In this document: in pieces, positions 18,375 to 25,618 of the stretch
Layout: every line of letters begins with the position of its first letter
How positions within the stretch are numbered: position 1 is the stretch's first letter
Assembly (NCBI RefSeq): GCF_002834225.1
Contig: NZ_NNSR01000072.1
Span: 1-64,000, forward strand
DNA length: 64,000 nt
Reading direction: 5' to 3'
From: Ruminococcus bromii
GTDB lineage: Bacteria > Bacillota > Clostridia > Oscillospirales > Acutalibacteraceae
Made by a program: the position numbers and the translations under genes
The notes under the pieces: model-generated
Seen by the model: only the letters and a program-made list of their open reading frames with translations
Databases searched by the model: none
What the model was told of the DNA's origin: nothing

Positions 18375-19733
18375 TCAGCCGTTAGCCTTTGCATATTCTG
18401 TTTTCCAACCCTGTACGAATGCAGTCTTAACAGCATCCCAGTCGCCTGTACCTGCTGCATACTGTGTAAGAGCTGTACCAACACCGTTTTTCCAATCTTC
18501 ACTTGGCATTGTTGTGAAGTTCCAGCTTACAGGAGTTTTGCCTGCTGCTGTGAGTTCGTTATCAATCTTAACAAATACATTGGTTGCTTCCTTAGCATTC
18601 TTGAAAGGAATTACAAATCCCATATCGTCAGCAAGAGCAGATGTACCTGTTTTGTTTGTTACACACCAGTTCAAGAATTCAAGAGTAGCTGCCTGATCGT
18701 CAGCACTTGCCTTGTTGTTTACACACCAGTAGTTCTCTGAACCTGTGCAAAGACCCTGATTAGCTTCATCGCCTGCGCCGATGTAAATCGGGAGCATGCC
18801 GAGTTCGTCGTCCTTCATACCTGCCTTGGTAACTATTGAATATTCCCAGCTGCCGTTCTGGAAGAATACTGCTTCGCCTGATGTGAACTCAGTTTCAGCG
18901 TCTGTACCCTTCTTGCTTGCGAGGTCTGCAGGATCACATGTTGAATCTTTGATGTAGAGATCCCAGATGTTCTTATAGTTTTCAAGGTATTTACCCTCGA
19001 TAGCGTCTGTTGATTTGATGCCCTTATCCTTGTACTCAAAGTAGATAGGAAGGTTAGCAAGGTGAGTTTTGAATCTCCAGTCAGATGAAGAATCCATACC
19101 TGCTGATGTGAACGCACCCTTAACGCCGAGCTTATCCTTATTCTTCTGGATTTCATCGGCTACAGTCTTTAACTTCTCAAAGCTGTTGATGTCTTCAATC
19201 TTCTTAACCGAAGCAAAGTCAGAATCGCAATACTTCTGGAGAAGAGTCTTGTTGTAGATAATGCCGTATGTTTCAATTACATAAGCAATACCGTAAACCT
19301 TGCCGTCCTCTTCAAGTGCATAATCCTTTGAAGTAAGCTGTTTATAAATTTCTGATGAGCTGAGGTCTGCACAATAGTCTTTCCAGTTTGCAAGACCTAC
19401 AGGACCGTTAACCTGGAAGAGTGTAGGAGCGTTGTCCTTGTCCATCTCTGCTGTAAGTGTTGACTCATAAGTACCCTCGGCAGCTGTCTTAACAGTTACC
19501 TCAACACCTGTTTCGTCCGTGTACTTCTTAGCAAGAGCCTGCCAATCCTTGTCCTGCTCAGGCTTAAAGTTAAGATAGTAAACTTTACCGTTTTTTGCGT
19601 TGCCTGCTGCATTTTTTGAATCATCTTTTGATGAACCTGATGATGAAGAACCGCCGCAGCCTGCAAGAGCAGTAGCAGTCATCATACCTGCAACTGCAAG
19701 AGCTGCAGCTCTTTTGATTGTTGATTTTTTCAT
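18375..19733 (-). CDS. Extracellular solute-binding lipoprotein of a sugar ABC importer
   Basis: A 452-residue family 1 solute-binding protein (MalE-like). The signal peptide is MKKSTIKRAAALAVAG..., with lipobox L-A-G-C, and is followed by a Gly/Ser linker. The mature part has the usual pattern of two lobes and many Trp and Tyr residues near the C-terminus (WNFTTMPSEDWKNGV). ATG 19733 is preferred to GTG 19742 because AAGGTG precedes it at normal distance. First gene of the operon; it delivers sugar to the two permeases that follow. Confidence 0.92.
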   Translation of the reverse strand: MKKSTIKRAAALAVAGMMTATALAGCGGSSSSGSSKDDSKNAAGNAKNGKVYYLNFKPEQDKDWQALAKKYTDETGVEVTVKTAAEGTYESTLTAEMDKDNAPTLFQVNGPVGLANWKDYCADLSSSEIYKQLTSKDYALEEDGKVYGIAYVIETYGIIYNKTLLQKYCDSDFASVKKIEDINSFEKLKTVADEIQKNKDKLGVKGAFTSAGMDSSSDWRFKTHLANLPIYFEYKDKGIKSTDAIEGKYLENYKNIWDLYIKDSTCDPADLASKKGTDAETEFTSGEAVFFQNGSWEYSIVTKAGMKDDELGMLPIYIGAGDEANQGLCTGSENYWCVNNKASADDQAATLEFLNWCVTNKTGTSALADDMGFVIPFKNAKEATNVFVKIDNELTAAGKTPVSWNFTTMPSEDWKNGVGTALTQYAAGTGDWDAVKTAFVQGWKTEYAKANG

Positions 19734-19782
19734 AGCTTTCACCTTAATTAAAAATATTTATCCGCTAAACCCGGATATTGGC

Positions 19783-19808
19783 GAGAGAACAACATTCTGT
19801 GTTCTCTC
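19783..19808 (-). promoter_or_regulatory. Inverted repeat at the transcription start of the sugar operon
   Basis: GAGAGAACA (19783-19791) and TGTTCTCTC (19800-19808) form perfect 9-bp arms just downstream of the -10 box. It is either an operator for a sugar-responsive repressor or a 5' RNA hairpin. Confidence 0.6.
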
Positions 19809-19818
19809 TATTGCAACA

Positions 19819-19847
19819 ATCATAACACACTATTTATGAAAATACAA
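19819..19847 (-). promoter_or_regulatory. Promoter of the sugar ABC operon
   Basis: On the minus strand TTGTAT (19847-19842) and TATGAT (19824-19819) are spaced by 17 bases. The 5' leader to ATG 19733 is about 80 bases. Confidence 0.75.
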
Positions 19848-19954
19848 TAGATTTTTTTAAAAATTTTCTCTGCGATTAGTCAAAACGAAGGTATTGACCA
19901 AATGTAATTTCAAAATCAAACAAAAAACAACCGCATATTATCTGAGTTTTTTGA

Positions 19955-19971
19955 CTTATTTGTCAAATAAG
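19955..19971. promoter_or_regulatory. Palindrome in the divergent control region, site 1
   Basis: CTTATTTGTCAAATAAG is a perfect 17-base palindrome with a central T. It lies between the two divergent promoters, 108 bases upstream of the sugar-operon -35 box. Confidence 0.5.
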
Positions 19972-19992
19972 AAATATTAAAGTAACATTAAA

Positions 19993-20008
19993 GTTACAAT
20001 ATTGTAAC
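19993..20008. promoter_or_regulatory. Palindrome in the divergent control region, site 2
   Basis: GTTACAATATTGTAAC is a perfect 16-base palindrome, 21 bases upstream of the -35 box of the YesL-like gene. A further AGTAAC/GTTAC half-site pair abuts it. Probable regulator binding site. Confidence 0.55.
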
Positions 20009-20029
20009 CTGTCAAATATGGTCATTCTA

Positions 20030-20059
20030 TTGAAAATGACAAGTGCTTTGTGCTAAAAT
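20030..20059 (+). promoter_or_regulatory. Promoter of the YesL-like gene
   Basis: TTGAAA (20030-20035), an 18-base spacer and TAAAAT (20054-20059), with an extended -10 TG at 20051-20052. Confidence 0.6.
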
Positions 20060-20099
20060 TATGTCAAATTTGTTTTTTAAGAAGGTTAATTTAGCAATT

Positions 20100-20960
20100 A
20101 TGAAAAATTTCAATCAATCATCACTTGCACGATTTTTCACCCGATTCCCTAAGCTGTTATTTGCGGGATTGATGTACTCAATTCCGTTTGCCGTATTTTC
20201 CGGAATATTCATTCTCATAAGCTTTCTGTCCGGATTCAACAATGTAATATTATGGAGCTTGGGAATAATTCCCGCAATGCCGTTCTATTCCGGACTTGTA
20301 ATGGTAATCCGAAAAATCTCTGTTGAAAAAGAGGATGTAAATGTTTTTAAAACTTTTGTTCAGGCTTTCCGTGAAAATTTGAAAAAATCAATTTTTAACG
20401 GATTTGTCGCTTACCTCATAGTAGCATGTTCGTTTTTTGCAATTCTCTATTACGGAACACTTGCTCAGACAGACATCGTTTACGGCTCTGTCTTTACCAT
20501 ATATATAGTATTCTCAATCGCAATGCTTATTATGCTGTTCTATGTACCGCTTCTAACAATTACCTATGACCTCAGACTTCGTGACATTTATAAAAATTCA
20601 CTCTTGTTGATTTTCGGTAAAATTCTCAGAAATATTGTCGCGCTTGTGCTTGTCGGCATAATTTCTTTTGCGGTCTTTCTCGCAGTAATCTATGCAAAGG
20701 GTGCAATGCTTATTGTTGTAGTTGTTCTCTCGGTAATTTTCTACCCTATGATTGCAACCTATATAATAGTATCCGTAATTGCAAAAGGCGTGCAGGAGTC
20801 TGTCGGTTACTTTACAGGTGATAATGTGCAGTATGTCCTCACGGAAGAAGAGGTTCAGCGTGAAACCGAAGCTGTAGAGAATGCAAACTCAGATGACGAC
20901 TACATCTTTGTCAACGGCAGAATGATTAAAAACCCGTCGAAAACGAATACAACAGAGTAA
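20100..20960 (+). CDS. DUF624 (YesL-like) membrane protein
   Basis: A membrane protein of about 286 residues with five to six hydrophobic helices and an acidic C-terminal tail containing DDDYIFVNGRMIKNP. It resembles the DUF624/YesL family, members of which often sit beside sugar ABC importers, as here, where it diverges from one. The start is uncertain: ATG 20061 is in frame, but a good promoter overlaps it, so ATG 20100 is preferred although its GAAGG site is 14 bases away. Function unknown. Confidence 0.7.
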   Translation: MKNFNQSSLARFFTRFPKLLFAGLMYSIPFAVFSGIFILISFLSGFNNVILWSLGIIPAMPFYSGLVMVIRKISVEKEDVNVFKTFVQAFRENLKKSIFNGFVAYLIVACSFFAILYYGTLAQTDIVYGSVFTIYIVFSIAMLIMLFYVPLLTITYDLRLRDIYKNSLLLIFGKILRNIVALVLVGIISFAVFLAVIYAKGAMLIVVVVLSVIFYPMIATYIIVSVIAKGVQESVGYFTGDNVQYVLTEEEVQRETEAVENANSDDDYIFVNGRMIKNPSKTNTTE

Positions 20961-21007
20961 TATTTTAGCACTTTGCAGAATGCATAGTGTTTTTACATCA
21001 AAATTAA

Positions 21008-21052
21008 AACCGCACCAAAGAGTCTGAAAACGGCTTTTTGATGCGGTTTTTG
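21008..21052 (+). terminator. Terminator of the YesL-like gene
   Basis: AACCGCA (21008-21014) pairs with TGCGGTT (21042-21048). The stem extends inward past one mismatch, and a T-run follows. Confidence 0.8.
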
Positions 21053-21313
21053 TAGTTGAACTAAAGAAGGTATATGCCCCGGACCTGATGATTTCATCCC
21101 ATTCGACAGATATAGAAACTGTTGATATTATCCGCCTCTGAGTATTTGTTGCAGTCAAGGTATTAAGTAAATTTGGGTATATAAAAATAAAACAGTCGGC
21201 AACAAAAAAGATACCGACTGATAAACACCCCAACATTTTTATTATAACATAATACAGATATTACTTCAATAGATTTTTTAAAAATAAAATTATAAATATT
21301 TTTAATAAAAGTG
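21053..21313. other. Gap before the non-coding transcription unit
   Basis: No gene is supported. It holds a CAGTCGG/CCGACTG hairpin (21193-21220) whose T-rich side points to the minus strand, so it could stop antisense transcription leaving the next unit. A very AT-rich stretch follows just ahead of the next promoter. Confidence 0.5.
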
Positions 21314-21342
21314 TTGACAATGTTGAAAACTAACTGTATAAT
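21314..21342 (+). promoter_or_regulatory. Perfect consensus sigma-A promoter of the non-coding unit
   Basis: TTGACA (21314-21319), exactly 17 bases, then TATAAT (21337-21342). This matches the consensus at all twelve positions, so strong constitutive transcription is expected from about 21349. Confidence 0.85.
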
Positions 21343-21377
21343 ATAGACAAAGAAAAGAACTTAAGGAGGTTTTAAAA

Positions 21378-21461
21378 ATGAAAGCAAGAAAACCTTACTT
21401 CAAACAAATCAGAGATTATATGCGGAGCTTACCACCTAACTCTACAGCCCGTGTATTCTAA
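21378..21461 (+). CDS. 27-residue leader peptide at the 5' end of the non-coding unit
   Basis: ATG 21378 is preceded by AAGGAGGT (21363-21370) at ideal spacing, the best ribosome site in this stretch, and the frame runs 27 codons to TAA. The peptide starts MKARKPYFKQIRDYM and ends STARVF; it is basic, with no membrane segment or signal. It is too short to assign. It may be a genuine peptide, a leader coupling translation to the RNA behind it, or the stub of a lost gene. Confidence 0.5.
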   Translation: MKARKPYFKQIRDYMRSLPPNSTARVF

Positions 21462-21686
21462 GAGATGATCTTCTAATTCTTGTTTGTTTTGTCGGAAGAG
21501 CTGATTATTTTGATGTTATAAAAACATATTTATTAATTTTTAATCGCAAGAGCATTCCGAATTCGTCTTTAGCAATCTACATATTATGATTGAAATTCGT
21601 CCAATTAAGCGTTAAAGATTATCAAATTTAATACTCGGGAGAACGGAATTTTAATTATAACTTAATATATATGAAATCTTTAAATT

Positions 21687-22530
21687 GGTGGTTAGTCCAA
21701 TGGAAGCTTAATCAGAATTTAGGTTAAGCAAAAATAATCCGAAACGGAGATAAGTCCAATGGAAGTAAAAACTAAAACCGATGGATGAACAGCTTATACA
21801 ACAGCACACAGAGTAGTCTGAATTTAAAGAATGTAAGAGGCTGAATTTAGTAAGCAGTTCAAACGGAGCGTAAATTTGGAAACTTACAGTACAGAGTGAA
21901 ACCGTAAATTTCAATCTGATTTCTAAAATTCTAAGAAAACTAAACTGTCAGGAGATTATTCCAATGAAATAAGAACTTGAAAAAAATCTCACTTATTTGT
22001 TATGATTGGAGATATTCCGATGTATGCTTGAGATTTAAACCGGTATAAAGTCAAAATATAATCCAATACTTGGAATTGACAGTATTCGGTTACTGATATT
22101 GATTTGTTAAAAAGTTAATATAGGTCATAAATAAAGCATTGATTAGCAGTAATTATAATGTCGTGATGACATAGTGAATCTGCAGACAATAGGAGATTAT
22201 TCCAATGAGAATTTAAGTCTTATGGTTTGATGATTGTATACATACTTAGGTGTGTAAACATAATTAGTCGAATTTAAAGCTAAAGGAGTTAATTCCAATA
22301 ACTGTATAAGCCAAAATTCCGAAATATTCCAATGGCTTGGTTTCAGGATAGGTACAATTGAAATAAAAAAGTTGATAAGCTTTTTTAAGTGATTGTTGTG
22401 CCGATTGATATTATGAATTTAAACGGTTGAAAAACTTTTATATTCAAATTTAGGAACGGAGAAAAGTCCAATGTAATACTAAATTGTTAGTGTAAAGGAC
22501 GAAAATCCGAAATTGGAGATGAGTCCAAAG
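21687..22530 (+). repeat. Degenerate GGAGA...TCCAATG repeat family
   Basis: Copies end at 21702, 21761, 21966, 22022, 22207, 22300 (ATA instead of ATG), 22334 (no GGA), 22473 and 22530 (AAG instead of ATG); a weak one is near 22066. The core reads GGAGATnATTCCAATG. Three pairs are 59, 56 and 57 bases apart. Many copies are preceded by AATTTAG or AATTTAA and by CCGAAA. Confidence 0.65.
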
Positions 22531-22587
22531 GGCATATTAACGATACGATACCCATCTGAAAATTGCTATTTATGAATCAACCAATTA

Positions 22588-22621
22588 CAGAGGTGACTGC
22601 AACAGTGGTCACCTCTGTTTT
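22588..22621 (+). terminator. Strong terminator of the non-coding unit
   Basis: A perfect 10-bp stem, CAGAGGTGAC (22588-22597) with GTCACCTCTG (22608-22617), followed by TTTT. Confidence 0.9.
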
Positions 22622-22680
22622 GCATTTTGTCTGAGATAACTGTGTATAATAGAATAAGTGAATTTGCTGAATACAAAAAT

Positions 22681-22708
22681 TATGGGGACAACATTTGCTG
22701 TCCCCATA
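22681..22708 (-). terminator. Terminator of the phosphohexomutase gene
   Basis: TATGGGGACA (22681-22690) pairs with TGTCCCCATA (22699-22708). On the minus strand a T-run follows (plus-strand A5 at 22674-22678). Confidence 0.85.
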
Positions 22709-22747
22709 TCTATTTCAATAATAATTTTCTAATCAATACAATATTGA

Positions 22748-24469
22748 TTACTCAATACCGAGAATTTCTTTACTTGCGATTACGAGCTTTTCACAAATTT
22801 CTGTTGCATCTGCTTTGTTCTTGGCGACTGAAGTTATATAGAGCTTAATTTTTGGCTCTGTGCCGCTTGGACGGATGATAACTGCATTGTCACCGGAAAG
22901 GTGAAGAGCAATAACATTTGACTTAGGAAGTTCAATGTCGGTAGCACTGCCGGTTGCGATCTCAGTTTCCTTTTTAAGAAGATAGTCGGAAACCTTAACA
23001 ACATCGTAGCCTGCAATGCTCTTTGGTGTGTTATCTCTTACAGCTGTCATAATATCAGCCATCTTCTGCATACCTGCGGCACCGTCAAACTCGAATGAGT
23101 ATGTCTGATTGAGGTAGTAACCAAATTCTTCGTAAAGACCGTCAATAACCTCGGCAAGTGACTTGCCCTGCTTCTTGTAGTAAGCAGCCATTTCGCAAAC
23201 GAGCATTGACGCAACAACAGCATCCTTATCTCTTACATATGTGCCTGAAAGGTAGCCGTAGCTTTCTTCAAAACCGAAGAGATATCTGTTTTCTTCATGC
23301 TTTTTTTCAAGGTTTAGAATAACTTCACCAATGTATTTGAAACCTGTAAGAACATTCTTGAGTTCACAATCGTACTTTTCGCAAAGCTTGTTGATGAGTT
23401 TTGTTGTAACGATAGTTTTAACAACAACAGGCTTTTCGGGAAGCTTGCCGCTTGCTTTTTTGCAGGAAAGGATGTAGTTTGTCAACATTACGCCGTCTTC
23501 ATTACCTGAAATAAGTCTGTAACTGCCGTCATAATCCTTAACTGCGATACCTACACGGTCTGCGTCAGGGTCGGTTGCAAGAAGAAGGTCAGGTTGTTCT
23601 TTTTCACAAAGCTCAAGACCTTTTGCAAGTGCCTCTTTAATCTCAGGGTTCGGATAAGGGCAAGTTGTAAAGTTGCCGTCGGGAAGTTCCTGCTCGGGGA
23701 CAACAATAACATCTTTAACGCCGATTTTGCCGAGAACCTTTCTTACAAGCTTGTTGCCTGTACCGTTAAGAGGTGTGTAGACAACCTTAAGGTCAGCACC
23801 CTCACAAATGCCGGGGTTGACCTGCTGTTCCATAACCTTTTCAAGGTATGTGTCATAAACGCTCTCATCAACATATTCAATCATACCGTTGCTAACGGCT
23901 TCATCAAAATCTGCAATTTTAACATCCTTGAACATATCAAGCTTTGAAATTTCGTCGTAAACTGTGTTAGCGGCAACATCTGTCATCTGACAGCCGTCCT
24001 CGCCATATGCCTTGTAGCCGTTGTATGCAGCAGGGTTGTGGCTTGCCGTAACCATAATACCTGCCTGACATTTAAAGTAACGAACGAGGTATGAGAGAAC
24101 GGGAGTAGGCTGAAGCTCAGAAGTGATGTAAACCTTAATACCGTTAGCGGCAAGAACTCTGGCTGCCTCATTCATAAACAAATCTGCTTTAATTCTGCTG
24201 TCGTGAGAAATAGCAACAGAACCCTTGCCGTACTTTTTGAGAACATAATTGGCAAGTCCTTGTGTAGCCTGACGAACAACATAAATATTCATTCTGTTAG
24301 TACCTGCACCAATAATACCTCTAAGACCTGCAGTACCGAATTTTAAAGCTGTGTAGAAACGATCATAAATTTCATCTTCATTGTTTTTTATACTTTCAAG
24401 CTCAGCTGTAAGATCCTTGTCTTCAACAGCATTTTCGAGCCATTCGTTATAAAGTTTTTTAATATCCAT
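22748..24469 (-). CDS. Phospho-sugar mutase (phosphoglucomutase/phosphomannomutase type)
   Basis: A 573-residue alpha-D-phosphohexomutase of the long PgcA/PGM2 type, which interconverts hexose-1- and hexose-6-phosphates. The active-site serine loop is VTASHNPAAYNGYK, the metal loop is DPDADR and the sugar loop contains GFEESYGYL. The C-terminal phosphate loop is RPSGTEPKIKLY. The N-terminal motif FGTAGLRGIIG is also typical. It is a single gene on the minus strand with its own terminator. Glucose is the likeliest substrate from the family; mannose cannot be excluded. Confidence 0.93.
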   Translation of the reverse strand: MDIKKLYNEWLENAVEDKDLTAELESIKNNEDEIYDRFYTALKFGTAGLRGIIGAGTNRMNIYVVRQATQGLANYVLKKYGKGSVAISHDSRIKADLFMNEAARVLAANGIKVYITSELQPTPVLSYLVRYFKCQAGIMVTASHNPAAYNGYKAYGEDGCQMTDVAANTVYDEISKLDMFKDVKIADFDEAVSNGMIEYVDESVYDTYLEKVMEQQVNPGICEGADLKVVYTPLNGTGNKLVRKVLGKIGVKDVIVVPEQELPDGNFTTCPYPNPEIKEALAKGLELCEKEQPDLLLATDPDADRVGIAVKDYDGSYRLISGNEDGVMLTNYILSCKKASGKLPEKPVVVKTIVTTKLINKLCEKYDCELKNVLTGFKYIGEVILNLEKKHEENRYLFGFEESYGYLSGTYVRDKDAVVASMLVCEMAAYYKKQGKSLAEVIDGLYEEFGYYLNQTYSFEFDGAAGMQKMADIMTAVRDNTPKSIAGYDVVKVSDYLLKKETEIATGSATDIELPKSNVIALHLSGDNAVIIRPSGTEPKIKLYITSVAKNKADATEICEKLVIASKEILGIE

Positions 24470-24793
24470 GATTATGCCCCCAACTTAAAATATTCACAAA
24501 ATTATAGTTAATATCTGTGACAAGCCATTCTTGCCTATCTTAATTCACTATACCATAAACTCTGAAAAAAAACAAGTTTTTTATTTTGTACATTTTACGG
24601 AATGTGTACTAAAAGCTGTGTGTTCTAAATTAAACTGTATAAAATTCTATTAACTGTATAATGAAATTGACTCATATTATTGGCTTTTCGTGATGAGGGA
24701 CGGCGGTTATTCCGCAAAAACAACTGTGCTTTGCTTTTAATGTATATCTAAGCGTGCTGAGCGTGCTGACTTTTGTTCTTTGTCAGAATTAAA
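24470..24793. other. Gap between the mutase and amidase genes
   Basis: About 320 bases without a supported gene. On the minus strand a TATAAT box lies at about 24502-24507, close enough to serve the mutase gene, but no good -35 box is at normal distance. The duplicated word AGCGTGCTG occurs near 24752. Confidence 0.4.
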
Positions 24794-25336
24794 TTACGGC
24801 TCAACAAACGGCATATTAAAATACTCGGCAACTGATTTTGCAAGGTTTCTGCCGATTACATTGATGTTGTCCCTAATCCATTGAGCTTCTTCGGGATTAT
24901 CGTGATATGCAACCTCAATCAATGCCGACGGTGATTTTGTCCGCCTTACTTCCGCAAGTGAGGTGGTGGGGATTATGTCAACATCGTTCGGTTCGGGATA
25001 AATATCCTTGTAATTCTTTTGCAGAATTTCTGCAAATCGCTTGCCGTTACTGCCTGTCGGGTAGTAATAAATGTCCGCACCCGTGTATCTGCCTGCCGAA
25101 CCCTCGGGAGCGGCATTGCTGTGAATTGCAAGGTGCAAATCGTGATTGCCCTTGTTTGAATCTGCAATTGCCTGACTAAGCGTCATATCGGGATCGTTTC
25201 GCTTGAAATCAATTCCGCTTGCTTTCAAATAAGGCTCCATTGCGTCCGCAATAAGATTCATATAATATTCTTCATTTCCTCCGTCTACATACGGATTATA
25301 CTCCTGTAATGACGGTGAAAGGTATACTGAAGGCAT
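24794..25336 (-). CDS. N-acetylmuramoyl-L-alanine amidase (Amidase_3), no signal peptide
   Basis: A 180-residue zinc amidase domain that would cut the bond between muramic acid and the stem peptide of peptidoglycan. Glu ligand (GGNEEYYMNL), His ligand (LHLAIHSNA) and the late catalytic Glu (ALIEVAYHDNPEEA) are visible. The usual N-terminal DPGHGG is replaced by YLSPSLQEYN, so the first His ligand is not where expected. No signal peptide or wall-binding domain is present. This suggests action inside the cell, for example in the mother cell or forespore, or release by lysis. Similar stand-alone proteins occur in sporulating Clostridia. Confidence 0.85.
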   Translation of the reverse strand: MPSVYLSPSLQEYNPYVDGGNEEYYMNLIADAMEPYLKASGIDFKRNDPDMTLSQAIADSNKGNHDLHLAIHSNAAPEGSAGRYTGADIYYYPTGSNGKRFAEILQKNYKDIYPEPNDVDIIPTTSLAEVRRTKSPSALIEVAYHDNPEEAQWIRDNINVIGRNLAKSVAEYFNMPFVEP

Positions 25337-25618
25337 AAAATCTCTCCTAAATTTAATCTCTTATCATTTTATTCGCAAAACCCGTGCCGTTGACAAATAA
25401 TTTTCTTTTCAAAATTCAATTTGTATTGTATAATGATTACATATGATTTTGGTGGAAATGTTGGCAAGTGTATGATATCACAATTATTATGTGTGAGCAG
25501 ATTGTAACCGTAGACAGAATGTCAAGCGTAGGGGCGGGTATTGTTCTTCTAAAGAACTATTATTTAATGCAAAAACTTGCTTAATTACTTTATGAAATTA
25601 TGAAACGGAGAAATTATT

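Larger units (their letters stand above)
21349..22621 (+). ncRNA. Candidate long structured RNA, about 1.27 kb
   Basis: A perfect sigma-A promoter and a strong terminator bound a stretch with no reading frame of note on either strand beyond a 27-codon leader. The region is visibly richer in A and T than its neighbours. It repeats a degenerate motif, GGAGA-nn-A-n-TCCAATG, about ten times, and several motif pairs enclose small hairpins that differ in sequence but keep pairing. A long-range pairing near its 5' part joins CCAAT...TTAAAGATT (21601-21620) with AATCTTTAA and ATTGG (21675-21688). It may be a large ornate RNA of the ROOL/GOLLD kind, a new class, or a decayed array of short genes. Confidence 0.5.

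Noticed and set aside
20043-20100. GTG 20043 or ATG 20061 as start of the YesL-like gene
   Set aside because: A promoter with an extended -10 overlaps both, so transcripts would begin after them. ATG 20061 remains possible if that promoter is not used.
21053-21313. Remnant gene (frame around 21055-21140) before the non-coding unit
   Set aside because: The plus-strand frame is short, has no start signals and ends at a repeat-like word; not enough to call a pseudogene.
21687-22530. Reading the TCCAATG repeats as a CRISPR array
   Set aside because: Repeats are short and degenerate, gaps vary from 34 to 205 bases, and no cas genes are near.
21349-22621. A group I or group II intron, or a retron, in the non-coding unit
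   Set aside because: I saw no domain V-like hairpin, no intron-encoded protein and no reverse transcriptase motif. A decayed element cannot be fully excluded.
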